Positions 1 through 8,826 of a DNA stretch of 64,000 nucleotides are shown piece by piece (within the stretch, counting starts at the first letter, position 1; every line of letters starts with the position of its first letter). A program made the position numbers and the translations under genes. Where the stretch lies: contig JAVBXP010000016.1 of the NCBI GenBank assembly GCA_030824495.1, positions 124,001-188,000 of the forward strand. The letters run 5' to 3'. Source of the stretch: a bacterium. GTDB lineage: Bacteria; Pseudomonadota; Alphaproteobacteria; Caulobacterales; Caulobacteraceae. The notes below the pieces were generated by a model that was given only the letters and a program-made list of their open reading frames with translations, was not told where the DNA came from and searched no databases.

Positions 1-427
1 CGCGCGCATGGTCGTGATCGACAGTCTCAACGCCTATCTGCAAGCGATGCCGGGGCAAAAGTTCCTGCTTTTACAAATGCATGAATTGCTCACCTACTTA
101 AATCAACAGGGCGTCGTAACCCTGCTGATCCTCGGACAGCACGGCTTTATCGGCGAGGTGCGCAGCGACGTAGACCTCAGCTATCTCAGCGACAGCATCC
201 TATTGTTCCGGTTCTTCGAGGCGGCCGGATCGGTGAGAACCGCCATATCCGTGGTCAAGAGCCGCACGACCGAGCATGAAAAGACCATCCGGGAAATACG
301 TCTCACCCCCAACGGGATCCAGATCGGCGAGGCCCTTAGCGACTTCCAGGGCGTGATGTCGGGCCTGCCGTCCTATGAGGGCAAGATCCCCATGCTGGGC
401 GCCGAGAGATCTCGCGTCGATGGATGA
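1..427 (+). CDS. KaiC-like RecA-fold ATPase, C-terminal part (5' end outside window)
   Basis: The frame is open from the first base, so the gene begins before the window and only about 141 C-terminal residues are visible. The Walker-B-like segment VVIDSLNAY opens the visible part. It is followed by a helix/strand pattern and a basic stretch (VVKSRTTEHEKTIREI) typical of the KaiC/RadA-type ATPase core. Bacterial KaiC-like proteins outside cyanobacteria often sit beside a hybrid histidine kinase and are thought to act in signalling or stress. The neighbour here fits: its ATG overlaps the end of this gene by 8 bases, so the two are translationally coupled. The Walker A motif and any second ATPase domain lie outside the window. 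Family is well supported; function is inferred from context. Confidence 0.75.
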   Translation, partial: ARMVVIDSLNAYLQAMPGQKFLLLQMHELLTYLNQQGVVTLLILGQHGFIGEVRSDVDLSYLSDSILLFRFFEAAGSVRTAISVVKSRTTEHEKTIREIRLTPNGIQIGEALSDFQGVMSGLPSYEGKIPMLGAERSRVDG

Positions 428-2459
428 GCGCATTCTGATCCTGGCGCCTCGCGGCCGTGACTCGCACGTGATCGCCGAGAGTTTGGCTAGTCTCGGACAT
501 CGCTCCTTGATCTGCTCGGACCTGGGAGCCTTGACCGACGCCTTGCAGGAGAACGCTGGCGCCGCAGTCCTCACGGAGGAAGCTCTCGCGCAGGACGGCA
601 CCCAAACCCTGAGCGCCTGGCTGGCGGCGCAGCCGCCTTGGTCTGACTTCCCGTTTATCGTGCTGGTCACCAAGCAGCCAGGCAAGCGCGCCAAGGCGGA
701 CGCCGCGCGTTTGCAGGCGATCGGCAACATTGTGCTGCTAGAGCGGCCGATCAACGCCGAGACTCTCGTGAGCGCCGCGGCCTCGGCTGTTCGCGCCCGT
801 CGCCGGCAATACCTGGCGCGCGATCAACTGAGCGACCAGGTGAAGGCTGAGGAACAACTGCGGTTCGTTCTCGAAGCAGGCCATCTCGGCGCCTGGGACC
901 TGGATCTTGAAAGCCAGCGGCTTACCGCGTCCAAGCTGGCCAAGGCGCATTTCGGGCGCCAGGCCGACGAGCCTCTGACTCTTGCCGACGTCCAGGAGGC
1001 CGTGCACCCGGATGACGCCGGCAGGCGTCTGGCGAACCTCGACGTGTCGATCACAAAGGGCGGCGACTACGAAGTTGAGTATCGCGTCGTTTGGCCAGAC
1101 GGCTCGGTCCACTGGTTGCAGGTGCGAGGCCGTCCTAACCGTGATGCGCCCGGCCAGCCGAAACGGATGTCCGGCGTGACGCTCGACGTCACTGAGCGAA
1201 AGGCCGCTGAAGCGGCCTTGATAGAGTTGAACGCCACGCTTGAGCTTCGCGTCGCCGAAAGCGTCCACGAACTTCAGCTCACAAATCAGCGCCTCAGAGA
1301 CGAAATCGGCGAGCGAGAACAGGCTCAGGCCGCGCTTATCCAGGCTCAGAAGATGGACGCCATAGGCCAGCTGACTGGTGGTATCGCTCATGATTTCAAC
1401 AACCTGCTGACGGCGATTGTCGGCAATGTCGACATGATCGAAAAGCGCACCGACGATCCGCGCGTCCAGCGCATGGCCGCCAATGCGCTGGAGGGCGTCG
1501 AGCGCGCGACGAAGCTGACCGCGCAGCTGCTCGCCTTCTCTCGCAGCCAGCAACTCGACCTGCGCCCCGTGGCGGTCGACGCCCTGATCTCCGGGATGGA
1601 CGACCTTCTGACGCGAACCCTTGGTCACACCGTTGAGATCCGAACCGAGCTGTTCGCAGGGGCCACCTGCGCCAACGCCGATCCCAATCAGTTGGAACTG
1701 GCGATCCTCAACCTGGCGATCAACGCCCGCGACGCCATGGGCGAAGGGGGAATAGTCACGGTGCGTAGCCGCCTGGCCGACGACTGGCACGAGGGCGTTC
1801 GGCCGGGCCAGCACGTCGTGATCTCGGTGAGCGACACCGGGCACGGCATCCCAGCCGACCTGCTGCAAAAGGTGTTCGACCCGTTCTTCACCACCAAAAG
1901 CGTGGGCAAGGGCACCGGTCTTGGCCTGAGCCAGGTTTATGGGATCGCGACCCAGTCTGGCGGCACGGTGCGTATCGAAAGCGCGGTCGGCGTGGGGACC
2001 ACCATCGAAATCTGGCTGCCAGTCAGCCACGCTGAAGAGCGTCTGAGGTCAAGTGAACTTCCGCCAAACGAAACGCCGCTGAGCCAGGGCGAACGAATAC
2101 TCGTCGTCGATGACGACCCGGGCGTGCGGCAGTTCATCGTCCAGTGTCTCAAGTCTCTCGGCTACAAAGTCACTGACGCCGCCAGCGGACAGGCTGGGCT
2201 CTATCGCCTCGCCAATGACCGGCCACACCTGATGATCGTGGATTTCGCGATGCCGGGCATGAACGGCGCGCAGGTGGCGGCGCAGGCCAGGCAGGCGTCT
2301 CCGGATTTGGCTGTGCTTCTGGTGACCGGGTACGCCGACGCGCGAGCCATCAAGGATCTTGTCTTGTCAGAAGCGGTGCTGCGCAAACCATTCAAGGTCA
2401 GCGACCTGGCCGTCGCAGTCCGGCGCGCTCTGGAAGAAGCAAGATGGATCGATGCCTGA
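420..2459 (+). CDS. PAS-containing hybrid sensor histidine kinase
   Basis: A 679-residue protein starting at the ATG inside the end of the KaiC-like gene. Residues 1-130 look like a receiver fold without a clear phosphoacceptor Asp. Residues 145-260 form a PAS/PAC domain (ends DVTERKAAE), and 262-310 a coiled coil. The HisKA box [16 protein letters not shown] has the phosphorylated His near 324. A HATPase domain follows with N ([10 protein letters not shown]), G1 (DTGHGIP) and G2 (GKGTGLGLS) boxes. The C-terminal receiver starts [10 protein letters not shown] and has its Asp in [10 protein letters not shown]. No membrane segment is visible, so it is probably cytoplasmic. It should autophosphorylate on His and pass phosphate to its own receiver or another protein. 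The signal and output are unknown; coupling to the KaiC-like ATPase suggests they work together. An ATG at 375 would add 15 residues but lies deeper in the upstream gene. Confidence 0.9.
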   Translation: MDERILILAPRGRDSHVIAESLASLGHRSLICSDLGALTDALQENAGAAVLTEEALAQDGTQTLSAWLAAQPPWSDFPFIVLVTKQPGKRAKADAARLQAIGNIVLLERPINAETLVSAAASAVRARRRQYLARDQLSDQVKAEEQLRFVLEAGHLGAWDLDLESQRLTASKLAKAHFGRQADEPLTLADVQEAVHPDDAGRRLANLDVSITKGGDYEVEYRVVWPDGSVHWLQVRGRPNRDAPGQPKRMSGVTLDVTERKAAEAALIELNATLELRVAESVHELQLTNQRLRDEIGEREQAQAALIQAQKMDAIGQLTGGIAHDFNNLLTAIVGNVDMIEKRTDDPRVQRMAANALEGVERATKLTAQLLAFSRSQQLDLRPVAVDALISGMDDLLTRTLGHTVEIRTELFAGATCANADPNQLELAILNLAINARDAMGEGGIVTVRSRLADDWHEGVRPGQHVVISVSDTGHGIPADLLQKVFDPFFTTKSVGKGTGLGLSQVYGIATQSGGTVRIESAVGVGTTIEIWLPVSHAEERLRSSELPPNETPLSQGERILVVDDDPGVRQFIVQCLKSLGYKVTDAASGQAGLYRLANDRPHLMIVDFAMPGMNGAQVAAQARQASPDLAVLLVTGYADARAIKDLVLSEAVLRKPFKVSDLAVAVRRALEEARWIDA

Positions 2460-2521
2460 GCAAGGGCCTGGCCCCTCAGCTCTGATCACTCCCCTGCTCC
2501 ACTACAGTCCGCCGTGAGCGA

Positions 2522-3340
2522 TCAGGCCTTCTTTGCAGGCGACCGACGCCGAGATTTGGGGATCGGCTTTGCCGCAAGTTCGATCCAGGTCGGCGCGTGA
2601 TCGCTGGTCTTCTCCCAAGCCCGTACGAAGCTGTCGACCTGAGCCGAATGCAGCCGTGGCGCGACAGCGGGACTAAGCAGCAGGTGATCAATCCGCAGGC
2701 CGGCGTCACGGGCGAACGCGTTCCGGAAATAGTCCCAGAAGGTGTAGATGCGCTCGCCGGGATGAAGGCTGCGCAAGGCGTCGGTCCAGCCATGGGCCGT
2801 CAAATCATGAAAGGCCGCGCGCACCTCGGGCCGGAAAAGGGCGTCGTCGCGCCAGCGTTCAGGTTTGTAGACGTCGAGTTCGGTGGGCATGACATTGTAG
2901 TCGCCCGCGAGAACAACCGGGATGTCGTGGGCTATCAGGCCCGCAGCGTAGGCGCTCAAGCGCTCGAACCACTGAAGTTTGAAATCGAACTTGGGTCCTG
3001 GCGCGGGATTGCCGTTCGGCAGATAGAGACATCCGATCAGGATTCCGTCGATCGCCGCTTCGATATAGCGGCTTTGATCATCGCCGGCGCCCCCCGGAAG
3101 GCCGCGGCGCGTCTCTATCGGCAAAGCGCCACGCTGCAGGATGGCCACGCCGTTCCAGCTCTTCTGGCCTAGCCAAATAGAGCCGTAGCCGGCCCTTTCG
3201 ATCTCCCCCGCCGGGAACTTCTCCTGCGGAGTTTTCAGTTCCTGCAGGCAGACAACGTCCGGCTGGGCCGCTTCCAGCCACCGCAACAAGACCGGCAGCC
3301 GCCCGTTGACGCCGTTGACGTTGTAAGTCGCAATTTTCAT
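2522..3340 (-). CDS. xthA: exodeoxyribonuclease III (AP endonuclease family)
   Basis: A 272-residue protein of the exonuclease III family of Mg-dependent endonuclease/exonuclease/phosphatase enzymes. It cleaves 5' of abasic sites in base-excision repair and degrades duplex DNA 3' to 5'. Visible motifs in order are MKIATYNVNGVNGR at the N-terminus, the metal ligand in CLQELKT, the catalytic region LAGDYNVMP, and the C-terminal SDHAPTWIEL with the general-base His. Length matches the family. The C-terminal tail is basic (KSRRRSPAKKA). It is transcribed alone on the minus strand, convergent with the kinase gene. Conserved motifs make the call firm. The xthA symbol assumes it is the main ExoIII, and paralogues elsewhere are possible. 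Confidence 0.93.
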   Translation of the reverse strand: MKIATYNVNGVNGRLPVLLRWLEAAQPDVVCLQELKTPQEKFPAGEIERAGYGSIWLGQKSWNGVAILQRGALPIETRRGLPGGAGDDQSRYIEAAIDGILIGCLYLPNGNPAPGPKFDFKLQWFERLSAYAAGLIAHDIPVVLAGDYNVMPTELDVYKPERWRDDALFRPEVRAAFHDLTAHGWTDALRSLHPGERIYTFWDYFRNAFARDAGLRIDHLLLSPAVAPRLHSAQVDSFVRAWEKTSDHAPTWIELAAKPIPKSRRRSPAKKA

Positions 3341-3375
3341 TGCTCACGCGTAAGCATCTGATCGACCGTCCAAGC

Positions 3376-3410
3376 AAAACCCCAGGCCATCCTTTGGGAA
3401 CGGCCTGGGG
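3376..3410 (-). terminator. Rho-independent terminator after the YflT-like gene
   Basis: A perfect 9-bp inverted repeat (CCCCAGGCC at 3380-3388, GGCCTGGGG at 3402-3410) with a 13-nt loop. On the minus strand it is followed by TTTTGCTT. It begins 9 bases past the stop codon of the minus-strand gene at 3419-4183 and lies before the xthA start, so it should end the stress-gene transcript. Confidence 0.8.
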
Positions 3411-3418
3411 CGCTGGAA

Positions 3419-4183
3419 CTAGAAGTCGCGCGGCGCGCCGAGCGGCCCGCCGAAGCGACCGGCCTCCGGGGATGTACCTGGATCGTGCCGTTCCGTCGGT
3501 TCCTGCGCGGTGAAAGAGCGCTCCTCTACGCGGTAGAGTTCACGTTCGCGGTTGATATCGTCGGAGCTGTAGGGCGCAGCCTTATCGTCAAACTGCGACC
3601 AGCCCGTCTCGCGATAAGCCGCCCCACGCGACAGGGCGTCGACGCCTCGGGCCCCATCCAGAATGCCTTCAATGCGAACGGCTTCGTCATCGCTGGCCTT
3701 CACGCTGACCAAGGTGCCGCCGCGGCGGACGCCCTCGGCATAGACATTGGCCTCTTCGTCAGAATGGCCCGCTTCCTTAAGCGCTCCCAGAATGCCGCCG
3801 GCCGCGCCGCCCGCTGCAGCGCCGACCACTGCTCCGACCGCTGTCGAGACCAGCCAACCTGCGGCCACGACCGGGCCAAGTCCGGGGATGGCGAGCATGC
3901 CAAGGCCTGCCAGCAAGCCAGCGCCGCCGCCGACGAGGCCGCCCGTCGTCGCGCCCTTGCCCGCGCCGTCAGCTACGTCGTTCTCTCCATCGCCGTTGCG
4001 GTCACCCAGCGGACCGCCGGCGCCTGGAGCGCCGCCGGAATGTTTGTGGCCGGCGTGCCAGTTGTCGGCGTTGTTGGAGACAAGGCTGATCTTGTGGTGA
4101 TCGACACCGGCCGCTTCAAGCGCCTCAACCGCGGCCAGCGCTTCGTTGTGGCTGTCGAACAGCCGCGTAATGGTCTTGCTCAT
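3419..4183 (-). CDS. YflT-like general stress protein with glycine-rich hydrophobic middle
   Basis: A 254-residue protein. The start is set at the ATG giving MSKTITRLFDSHNEA, which has GGAAG seven bases upstream; an upstream in-frame ATG would add 39 residues without family similarity. Residues 1-45 (SKTITRLFDSHNEALAAVEALEAAGV...KISLVSNN) match the general stress protein 17M/YflT-type domain. A polar linker (GPLGDRNGDGENDVADGAGKG) leads to a long Gly/Ala hydrophobic stretch (about 85-150) that could insert in a membrane. A second alpha/beta half follows (RRGGTLVSVKASDDEAVRIEGIL), and the tail is charged and disordered. Such proteins are linked to general stress, but their biochemical role is unknown. 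It is last in a minus-strand series with a lipoprotein gene and has a strong terminator just downstream. Confidence 0.82.
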   Translation of the reverse strand: MSKTITRLFDSHNEALAAVEALEAAGVDHHKISLVSNNADNWHAGHKHSGGAPGAGGPLGDRNGDGENDVADGAGKGATTGGLVGGGAGLLAGLGMLAIPGLGPVVAAGWLVSTAVGAVVGAAAGGAAGGILGALKEAGHSDEEANVYAEGVRRGGTLVSVKASDDEAVRIEGILDGARGVDALSRGAAYRETGWSQFDDKAAPYSSDDINRERELYRVEERSFTAQEPTERHDPGTSPEAGRFGGPLGAPRDF

Positions 4184-4221
4184 CGCATCTTCCAATTCTG
4201 CTGTTGTGTGTGGGTTGGGTG

Positions 4222-4566
4222 TCAGGAGGCGGTGACCGCACCCTTGTAATCGACCGCCACGGCTGTCTGCTTGCCGGCCTTGGTGGCGCTGCCCTTCCAA
4301 ATGCCGTTGGCATCCTGGGTCAGGGCGCCGACATTTGTGTAGCCAGCCTCCTCGATCGCACTTTTAGCCTGGGCCTCAGTGAACGAGTTCGCGCCGGCCG
4401 TGGGACCTAGCTCGGCGGTGGCCGGTGTGGTGTTGACAGCGTCGTTTCGGGGCGTCTCGGACGCCGCCACGATCGGACCCTTTGTGTTGTCCGCCTGGTC
4501 CGTTTTCTGACCGCAAGCCGTCACTAGCGTCGCTGCCAGGGCGACGCTCAAAATAGGTCTCATCAT
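4222..4566 (-). CDS. small lipoprotein with PepSY-like C-terminal domain
   Basis: A 114-residue protein starting at the first of two adjacent ATGs; GGGAG lies 10 bases upstream. The N-terminus MMRPILSVALAATLVTACGQ is a lipoprotein signal with lipobox VTAC, so the mature protein should be anchored to a membrane on the periplasmic side. A Thr/Ala/Pro-rich linker leads to a domain of about 50 residues (SFTEAQAKSAIEEAGYTNVGAL...WKGSATKAGKQTAVAVDYKG) with the pattern of small PepSY/YpeB-like domains. Function is unknown. It lies 38 bp upstream of the YflT-like gene on the same strand, so co-transcription is likely. The lipobox is clear; the PepSY assignment is tentative. Confidence 0.75.
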   Translation of the reverse strand: MMRPILSVALAATLVTACGQKTDQADNTKGPIVAASETPRNDAVNTTPATAELGPTAGANSFTEAQAKSAIEEAGYTNVGALTQDANGIWKGSATKAGKQTAVAVDYKGAVTAS

Positions 4567-4800
4567 TGTTTCAAATCTCCCAGAGTGTGGAGAATAAGCC
4601 TGATCGTCGTGTATGGTTCCGTGGGCGTTCAATTCAAATTGTGATGCAAGTCGTTGAAATAAAACGGAACTTTATCGCAGCAACCAGCGTCCGCTCCGCG
4701 CCGTCTGGAACGGCGAGACGTCAGCAGCGATTGCAATGTGGCGCCGGGCTACAACCGCGGCGTCCTGCCCTCGCCGCGCGGCGGCTAGGGCTTGCGACGC

Positions 4801-5733
4801 CTATTCGGCGGCGATCTGGAATGGCTTCGTCGACCAGAGCTGGGATCGGTACATCTCGAAGCACATGGCCCCGCACTTCAAGCGTATCAGAGCGCCTTCC
4901 GCGAGGTACCGCGCCCGAGACGGGTCTTGGCTGACCAGTGGGCGCAGGACATTGGCGATCCAGTCCTCGGCGTGTTTCACATCCAGAACGGCGTGGAGTT
5001 CGAAATACTTTCGAACCACGGGCGGCGCCTGCAGGCGCTTCAAACCTTCCGCCACGCGGGACACCCGTGTCGGCGCGGTCAGTTCGACAACTCCAAGGGC
5101 GCCGATAGCGTGCCAGGCATAGCGTCGTGTGGTGGCAAATGTCGTGAGGGTGTTGGCCAGCGCCAGGGAAGGCCAAACCGTGCCTTCAATGGTGGGCTTG
5201 AGCTGCAACGCCTCGACCGCCCTATCCAGCATCGGACCATGCATCCCTCCCTCGTTTCCCCTGCCCATCTCGTCCCAATAATTGCGGGCCAGTTCGAGCT
5301 TCGCCGTCGTCGGCGCCTTGATCTGAGCCAAGGCGACCAGGTCGTCGAAGCCGGCTTCGCCAGCCGCCTCCTGGGTGAGAAACCACTTCATGTCGTCAAG
5401 CGTCGCTGTGGTCGCCAACCAATCGAACAACGGGTCGCCCTGCCCCGGGCCATCACGTTTCAGAGTTTCGAACCAGGCGACAAACCCGTCGACATCTGCG
5501 GGAGCGGCGGCTGCTTGCTCGGCCACTTCTTCGCGCAGGTTCTCGATCCACACCCCTTCGAGCCACCGCATTCGAGCTTCTTCTTTGAGGTCGGCCTCCC
5601 AGGCGGGGCTCGGCGCGGCAGGCGCCAGTCGACGATGGTTCCAGCGCGCCAGGTTCTGATGCAGCCCCATCGGGTCGCAGATCGCCGGCGCGACATAGGT
5701 AGTTTTGGCGGTGTCGGTATATTGGGTGGTCAT
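4801..5733 (-). CDS. iron-containing redox enzyme, haem-oxygenase-like diiron fold
   Basis: A 310-residue, mostly helical protein without a signal peptide. The start MTTQYTD has GGAGG seven bases upstream; an earlier ATG adds nine unlikely residues. It matches the iron-containing redox enzyme (haem-oxygenase-like diiron oxidase/oxygenase) family in the spacing of likely ligands: a Glu in MKWFLTQEAAGEAGFDD, KLELARNYWDEMGRG with a Glu and a following GGMHG, and a late helix YFELHAVLDVKHAEDW with H, D and H. These enzymes bind two irons and carry out varied oxidations, so the substrate cannot be told. Some family members lack oxidase activity. The stress-type neighbours on the same strand suggest a role outside central metabolism. 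Family moderately certain. Confidence 0.75.
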   Translation of the reverse strand: MTTQYTDTAKTTYVAPAICDPMGLHQNLARWNHRRLAPAAPSPAWEADLKEEARMRWLEGVWIENLREEVAEQAAAAPADVDGFVAWFETLKRDGPGQGDPLFDWLATTATLDDMKWFLTQEAAGEAGFDDLVALAQIKAPTTAKLELARNYWDEMGRGNEGGMHGPMLDRAVEALQLKPTIEGTVWPSLALANTLTTFATTRRYAWHAIGALGVVELTAPTRVSRVAEGLKRLQAPPVVRKYFELHAVLDVKHAEDWIANVLRPLVSQDPSRARYLAEGALIRLKCGAMCFEMYRSQLWSTKPFQIAAE

Positions 5734-5867
5734 CTCTGAGCCTCCATTGCCGACGCCCAACGCTTCACCATCTGGGCGGTTTCAATGTCGAGCGTCCGAC
5801 ACGGCGTCTCTGAAGGCAGGAACCCATGGGCTTCGCCCGATGCGCCACGACCTAGCCATCGCCAGGA

Positions 5868-6080
5868 ATGACGACTAGATCGTTGGCGGTGAGCACCGCC
5901 TCAAACATCCCTTCGCCGCCTACTCGCCCCCATGAGGACGAGTGCTGCCGACGCGGCTGTGACCCTTGCATCCTCGACTACTATGAACGCGCTCTGGACC
6001 GCTGGTGTGATCGGGTTCGCAAGCTGGGAGCCGATCCCGACGCTATTCTCCTCCAGCTCGCGCCGCCCTCCGAGCAATAG
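5868..6080 (+). CDS. small oxidoreductase-like domain protein (cysteine-rich)
   Basis: A 70-residue protein. The segment PTRPHEDECCRRGCDPCILDYYERALDRW is the oxidoreductase-like domain signature found at the N-terminus of some eukaryotic oxidoreductases and as stand-alone small bacterial proteins. It has a CC-x3-C-x2-C cluster followed by D-x-Y and a helix. The four cysteines suggest metal or redox chemistry, but no function is established. The start is uncertain: AGGA is directly before the ATG, which is tighter than usual. It is divergent from the diiron protein gene and 86 bp before the tRNA hydroxylase gene on the same strand. Confidence 0.7.
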   Translation: MTTRSLAVSTASNIPSPPTRPHEDECCRRGCDPCILDYYERALDRWCDRVRKLGADPDAILLQLAPPSEQ

Positions 6081-6166
6081 GCCAGCGCTCCTGACGACCC
6101 GTGACGAAATTTTTCCAGTCGGCGTTGCTTCCCCTCAAGCCGCGAACCTGACAACGCTGCCCTGAA

Positions 6167-7120
6167 ATGACCGAGCCTCACCTGCCTGTATGTGTCGCCG
6201 CCCTTTACCGGTTCTCGCCGTTCAGCGACTGCGAGGCTTTGCGCGACGGGCTGACAGTCGTCTGTGCCGACCACGGGATCAAAGGCACTCTGCTGCTGGC
6301 GCGGGAGGGCATCAATGGCACCATCGCCGGAACGCCAGATGGGATCGATGCGGCGCTGGCCTATATCCGCACGCTGCCCGGCTGCGAGGATCTATCGGTA
6401 AAGATCTCTCGCGCCGAGGTCATGCCGTTCTACAGAATGAAGGTCCGCATCAAACGCGAGATCGTCACCATGGGGCAGCCGCATATCGATCCCCTGGAGG
6501 CCGGGCACTATCTGTCGGCCGACGACTGGAACGCCCTGATCAGCGAGCCGGACACGCTCGTCATCGATACTCGGAATGACTACGAGGTCAGGATCGGCAC
6601 CTTCGTGGGCGCCGTGAACCCAGGGACGCGTAGTTTTCGGGAATTTCCCGACTGGTTCCGCGCCAACCGTGAGGCCCTCCTGGATGGGCGGGCTTCGCCG
6701 AAGATCGCTATGTTCTGCACCGGTGGAATCCGCTGCGAGAAGGCGACCGCCTTCCTGAAGTCTGAAGGTTTGGACGACGTCTATCATCTCGACGGCGGGA
6801 TCTTGAAATACCTGGAGACGGCAAGCGAGCCGACCAGCCTTTGGCAGGGCGAATGCTTTGTCTTTGACCAACGCGTGGCGCTCGGCCCCGGTCTGTCGCC
6901 GGGAAGCCATGTGCTGTGTCGCGCCTGCCGCATGCCTGTCACGCCGGAGGAACGCTCCTCGCCGCTCTTCGAAGAAGGCGTCAGCTGCCCGGCCTGCCAT
7001 GGTGAGCGGGACGCGCAACAGCGGACAGGCTACGCGGAGCGTCAGCGCCAGGTCGCCCTGGCCGCTTCCCGCGGGGTCGACCATTTCGCGAGCGGACCAA
7101 CGGTTAAGCCAGACCGCTAA
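6167..7120 (+). CDS. trhO: tRNA uridine(34) hydroxylase, rhodanese family
   Basis: A 317-residue protein of the TrhO/YceA family, which hydroxylates U34 of tRNA toward 5-hydroxyuridine with O2. An N-terminal acylphosphatase-like domain holds LLLAREGINGTIAGT (about 44-58). A central rhodanese domain (about 125-225) contains VIDTRNDYEVRIGTF and the catalytic loop FCTGGIRCEKA with the active Cys. The C-terminus has a Cys-rich zinc-like segment (HVLCRACRMPVTPEE, then GVSCPACHGERD), normal for this family. Start ATG follows directly after the small Cys-rich gene. No cofactor genes are nearby. Strong family match over full length. Confidence 0.92.
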   Translation: MTEPHLPVCVAALYRFSPFSDCEALRDGLTVVCADHGIKGTLLLAREGINGTIAGTPDGIDAALAYIRTLPGCEDLSVKISRAEVMPFYRMKVRIKREIVTMGQPHIDPLEAGHYLSADDWNALISEPDTLVIDTRNDYEVRIGTFVGAVNPGTRSFREFPDWFRANREALLDGRASPKIAMFCTGGIRCEKATAFLKSEGLDDVYHLDGGILKYLETASEPTSLWQGECFVFDQRVALGPGLSPGSHVLCRACRMPVTPEERSSPLFEEGVSCPACHGERDAQQRTGYAERQRQVALAASRGVDHFASGPTVKPDR

Positions 7121-7174
7121 CTTCCGCCAAGCACGAGGTGGCCTCGCCCGCTTCGAAGCTTTCTGACGAGTGCT

Positions 7175-7963
7175 CTAGGCCCCTGCCCGATAACGTTCGG
7201 CCGCATGAGCCTGAGCAAATCCGGGCAGCATGGCCTGCCGCGCGGCTTGATAGGCATCCCACTGGGCGGCGTCGGGAAGCGGCGGCACCGTCACCGGCTC
7301 GCGGCGATCAAACCCGACCAGGGCGGCGTCCACGAGTTCGCCGACCTCCATGACCGCGCTCAGCGCGTTTACATCAGCGCCGGAACGCTCCCAAATTTCC
7401 GTGCGGGTCGCAGAGGGAAGCACCGCCTGGACGTAAACACCCTTGGGACCTAATTCGAGGCTCAGGCCTTGGGACAGAAACAGCACAAACGCCTTGGTCG
7501 CCCCGTAGACACTCAGGCCAAACTCCGGCGCCAAGCCCACGACGGACCCGATGTTGATGATCGCGCCCTCGCCACTCTTCGCCAGACGCGGGGCGGCGGC
7601 GCTGGCCAGCCGCAGAACTGCTGTGATGTTGAGAGCGGCCAACTGTGCGACGTCTTCCGTGGATTGATCCAAAAAACGCCCGCCCAGGCTGGCCCCGGCG
7701 TTGTTGACCAGGATCTCGATCCCATCGTCATGGCGCAGGCGCTCCTCCACGACGGCAAGCTGGGCGGGATTGGTGAGGTCGGCGGGAATAATGTCGATCG
7801 CCACGCCAGTTTCCTTGCGCAGATTGGCGGCGATAGCCTCCATCCGCGCGGCGTCGCGCGCCACCAGCACGAGATCATGTCCACGGCGGGCGAAGCGATC
7901 GGCATAGGTCGCGCCAATGCCGCTGGAAGCGCCAGTGATAAGGACGGAAGGCTTCTTGGCCAT
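7175..7963 (-). CDS. short-chain dehydrogenase/reductase (classical SDR)
   Basis: A 262-residue classical SDR. The NAD(P) motif is TGASSGIG near residue 8. NNAG follows at LVNNAGASLGG, the catalytic Ser is in INIGSVVGL, and the catalytic pair is YGATK. An Arg after the first strand turn (ARDAAR) hints at NADP preference. Start MAKKPSV is chosen to begin just before the Rossmann strand; an upstream ATG would add 12 residues (MSIESTREESTT). The substrate cannot be predicted. It belongs to a minus-strand run with a second SDR-like gene and an MFS transporter, next to an HxlR regulator. Family certain, role unknown. Confidence 0.88.
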   Translation of the reverse strand: MAKKPSVLITGASSGIGATYADRFARRGHDLVLVARDAARMEAIAANLRKETGVAIDIIPADLTNPAQLAVVEERLRHDDGIEILVNNAGASLGGRFLDQSTEDVAQLAALNITAVLRLASAAAPRLAKSGEGAIINIGSVVGLAPEFGLSVYGATKAFVLFLSQGLSLELGPKGVYVQAVLPSATRTEIWERSGADVNALSAVMEVGELVDAALVGFDRREPVTVPPLPDAAQWDAYQAARQAMLPGFAQAHAAERYRAGA

Positions 7964-8024
7964 GGTGGTGCTTTCTTCTCTAGTGGATTCAATGCTCATG
8001 ATGAGCGACCTGATCGGGACGCCA

Positions 8025-8798
8025 TCACCACTTTTCGACCCAGGGCCGAAGGACCACTTCGAAGGCCCAGGTGGAGCGATGTTGGCGATGGAGCTGGAGA
8101 TAGACTTTAGCGATGTGGGCGGGGTCGGCCATGTTGTCGTCCACCGTCGTCCCGGCCAGTCGGTGCGCCCGCGTCCCGTCCTCCAGGGTGAAGCCGATCG
8201 CGGCGTCGATCGGCACGTTGGCGACGTGAATACCTTCGGGCATCAACTCTCGCGCCATGCTCTGCGCGAGCCCGGTCTTTGCATGGCAGGTCATGGCGAA
8301 GGCGGCGCTCATCGCAAAGCCCTTGAGGGCCGCGCTGGCGTTCGTAAATATGATCGTGCCCCGGGCGCCATTGGCGTCTAGCGGGTTGTCGCGCATCAAG
8401 CGCGCCGCGCTCTGCCCCACCAGGAATGCGCTGAACGCGGCGTTCTGAAATGTATCAAACGCCATTGCCGGATCGGCGTCCGCGATGCCCATGCGGAAGA
8501 TGCCGGGTACGCGCCCATCGATATTGTGCACCACCAGCCGCGGCGTCCCGAGATCGTTCGCCACGTTGCGGAACAGCAGATCGACCTCCTCGGGCCGGCT
8601 GGCGTCGCAGGCATATCGGCGTACCCCGTGGCTGTCTTCCAGGGCCTGAAGGACAGGCTTGTCCGGGGACCGTGCGGCAACGGCGACGTCCATGCCGCTC
8701 TCGGAGAATAGTCGGGCGCAGCTCGCGCTGATGCCCGGGCCGCCGCCCACGATCAGGGCGACTTCCTTCGTGGATGATTGGCTACCGGATGAGGACAT
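8025..8798 (-). CDS. atypical SDR-like protein lacking the catalytic tyrosine
   Basis: A 257-residue SDR-fold protein with a changed nucleotide motif (VALIVGGGPGISAS) and NID where NAG is expected (VVHNIDGRVPG). Ser is present in IFTNASAALKG, but the Y-x3-K motif is replaced by a sequence reading FAMTCHAKTGL, which keeps Lys but puts Thr at the usual Tyr position. The fold and length are normal, so the gene looks intact. Either the catalysis differs or it has become a binding or partner protein. It lies 62 bp upstream of the classical SDR on the same strand and may be paired with it. The family is sure; loss of activity is an inference. Confidence 0.8.
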   Translation of the reverse strand: MSSSGSQSSTKEVALIVGGGPGISASCARLFSESGMDVAVAARSPDKPVLQALEDSHGVRRYACDASRPEEVDLLFRNVANDLGTPRLVVHNIDGRVPGIFRMGIADADPAMAFDTFQNAAFSAFLVGQSAARLMRDNPLDANGARGTIIFTNASAALKGFAMSAAFAMTCHAKTGLAQSMARELMPEGIHVANVPIDAAIGFTLEDGTRAHRLAGTTVDDNMADPAHIAKVYLQLHRQHRSTWAFEVVLRPWVEKW

Positions 8799-8826
8799 TG
8801 CGTTGGGCTTTCTGTCTTGGGGGCTT

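Noticed and set aside
738-2030. A 430-codon frame antisense to the histidine kinase
   Set aside because: No recognisable domain, no ribosome site, and full overlap with a clearly coding kinase.
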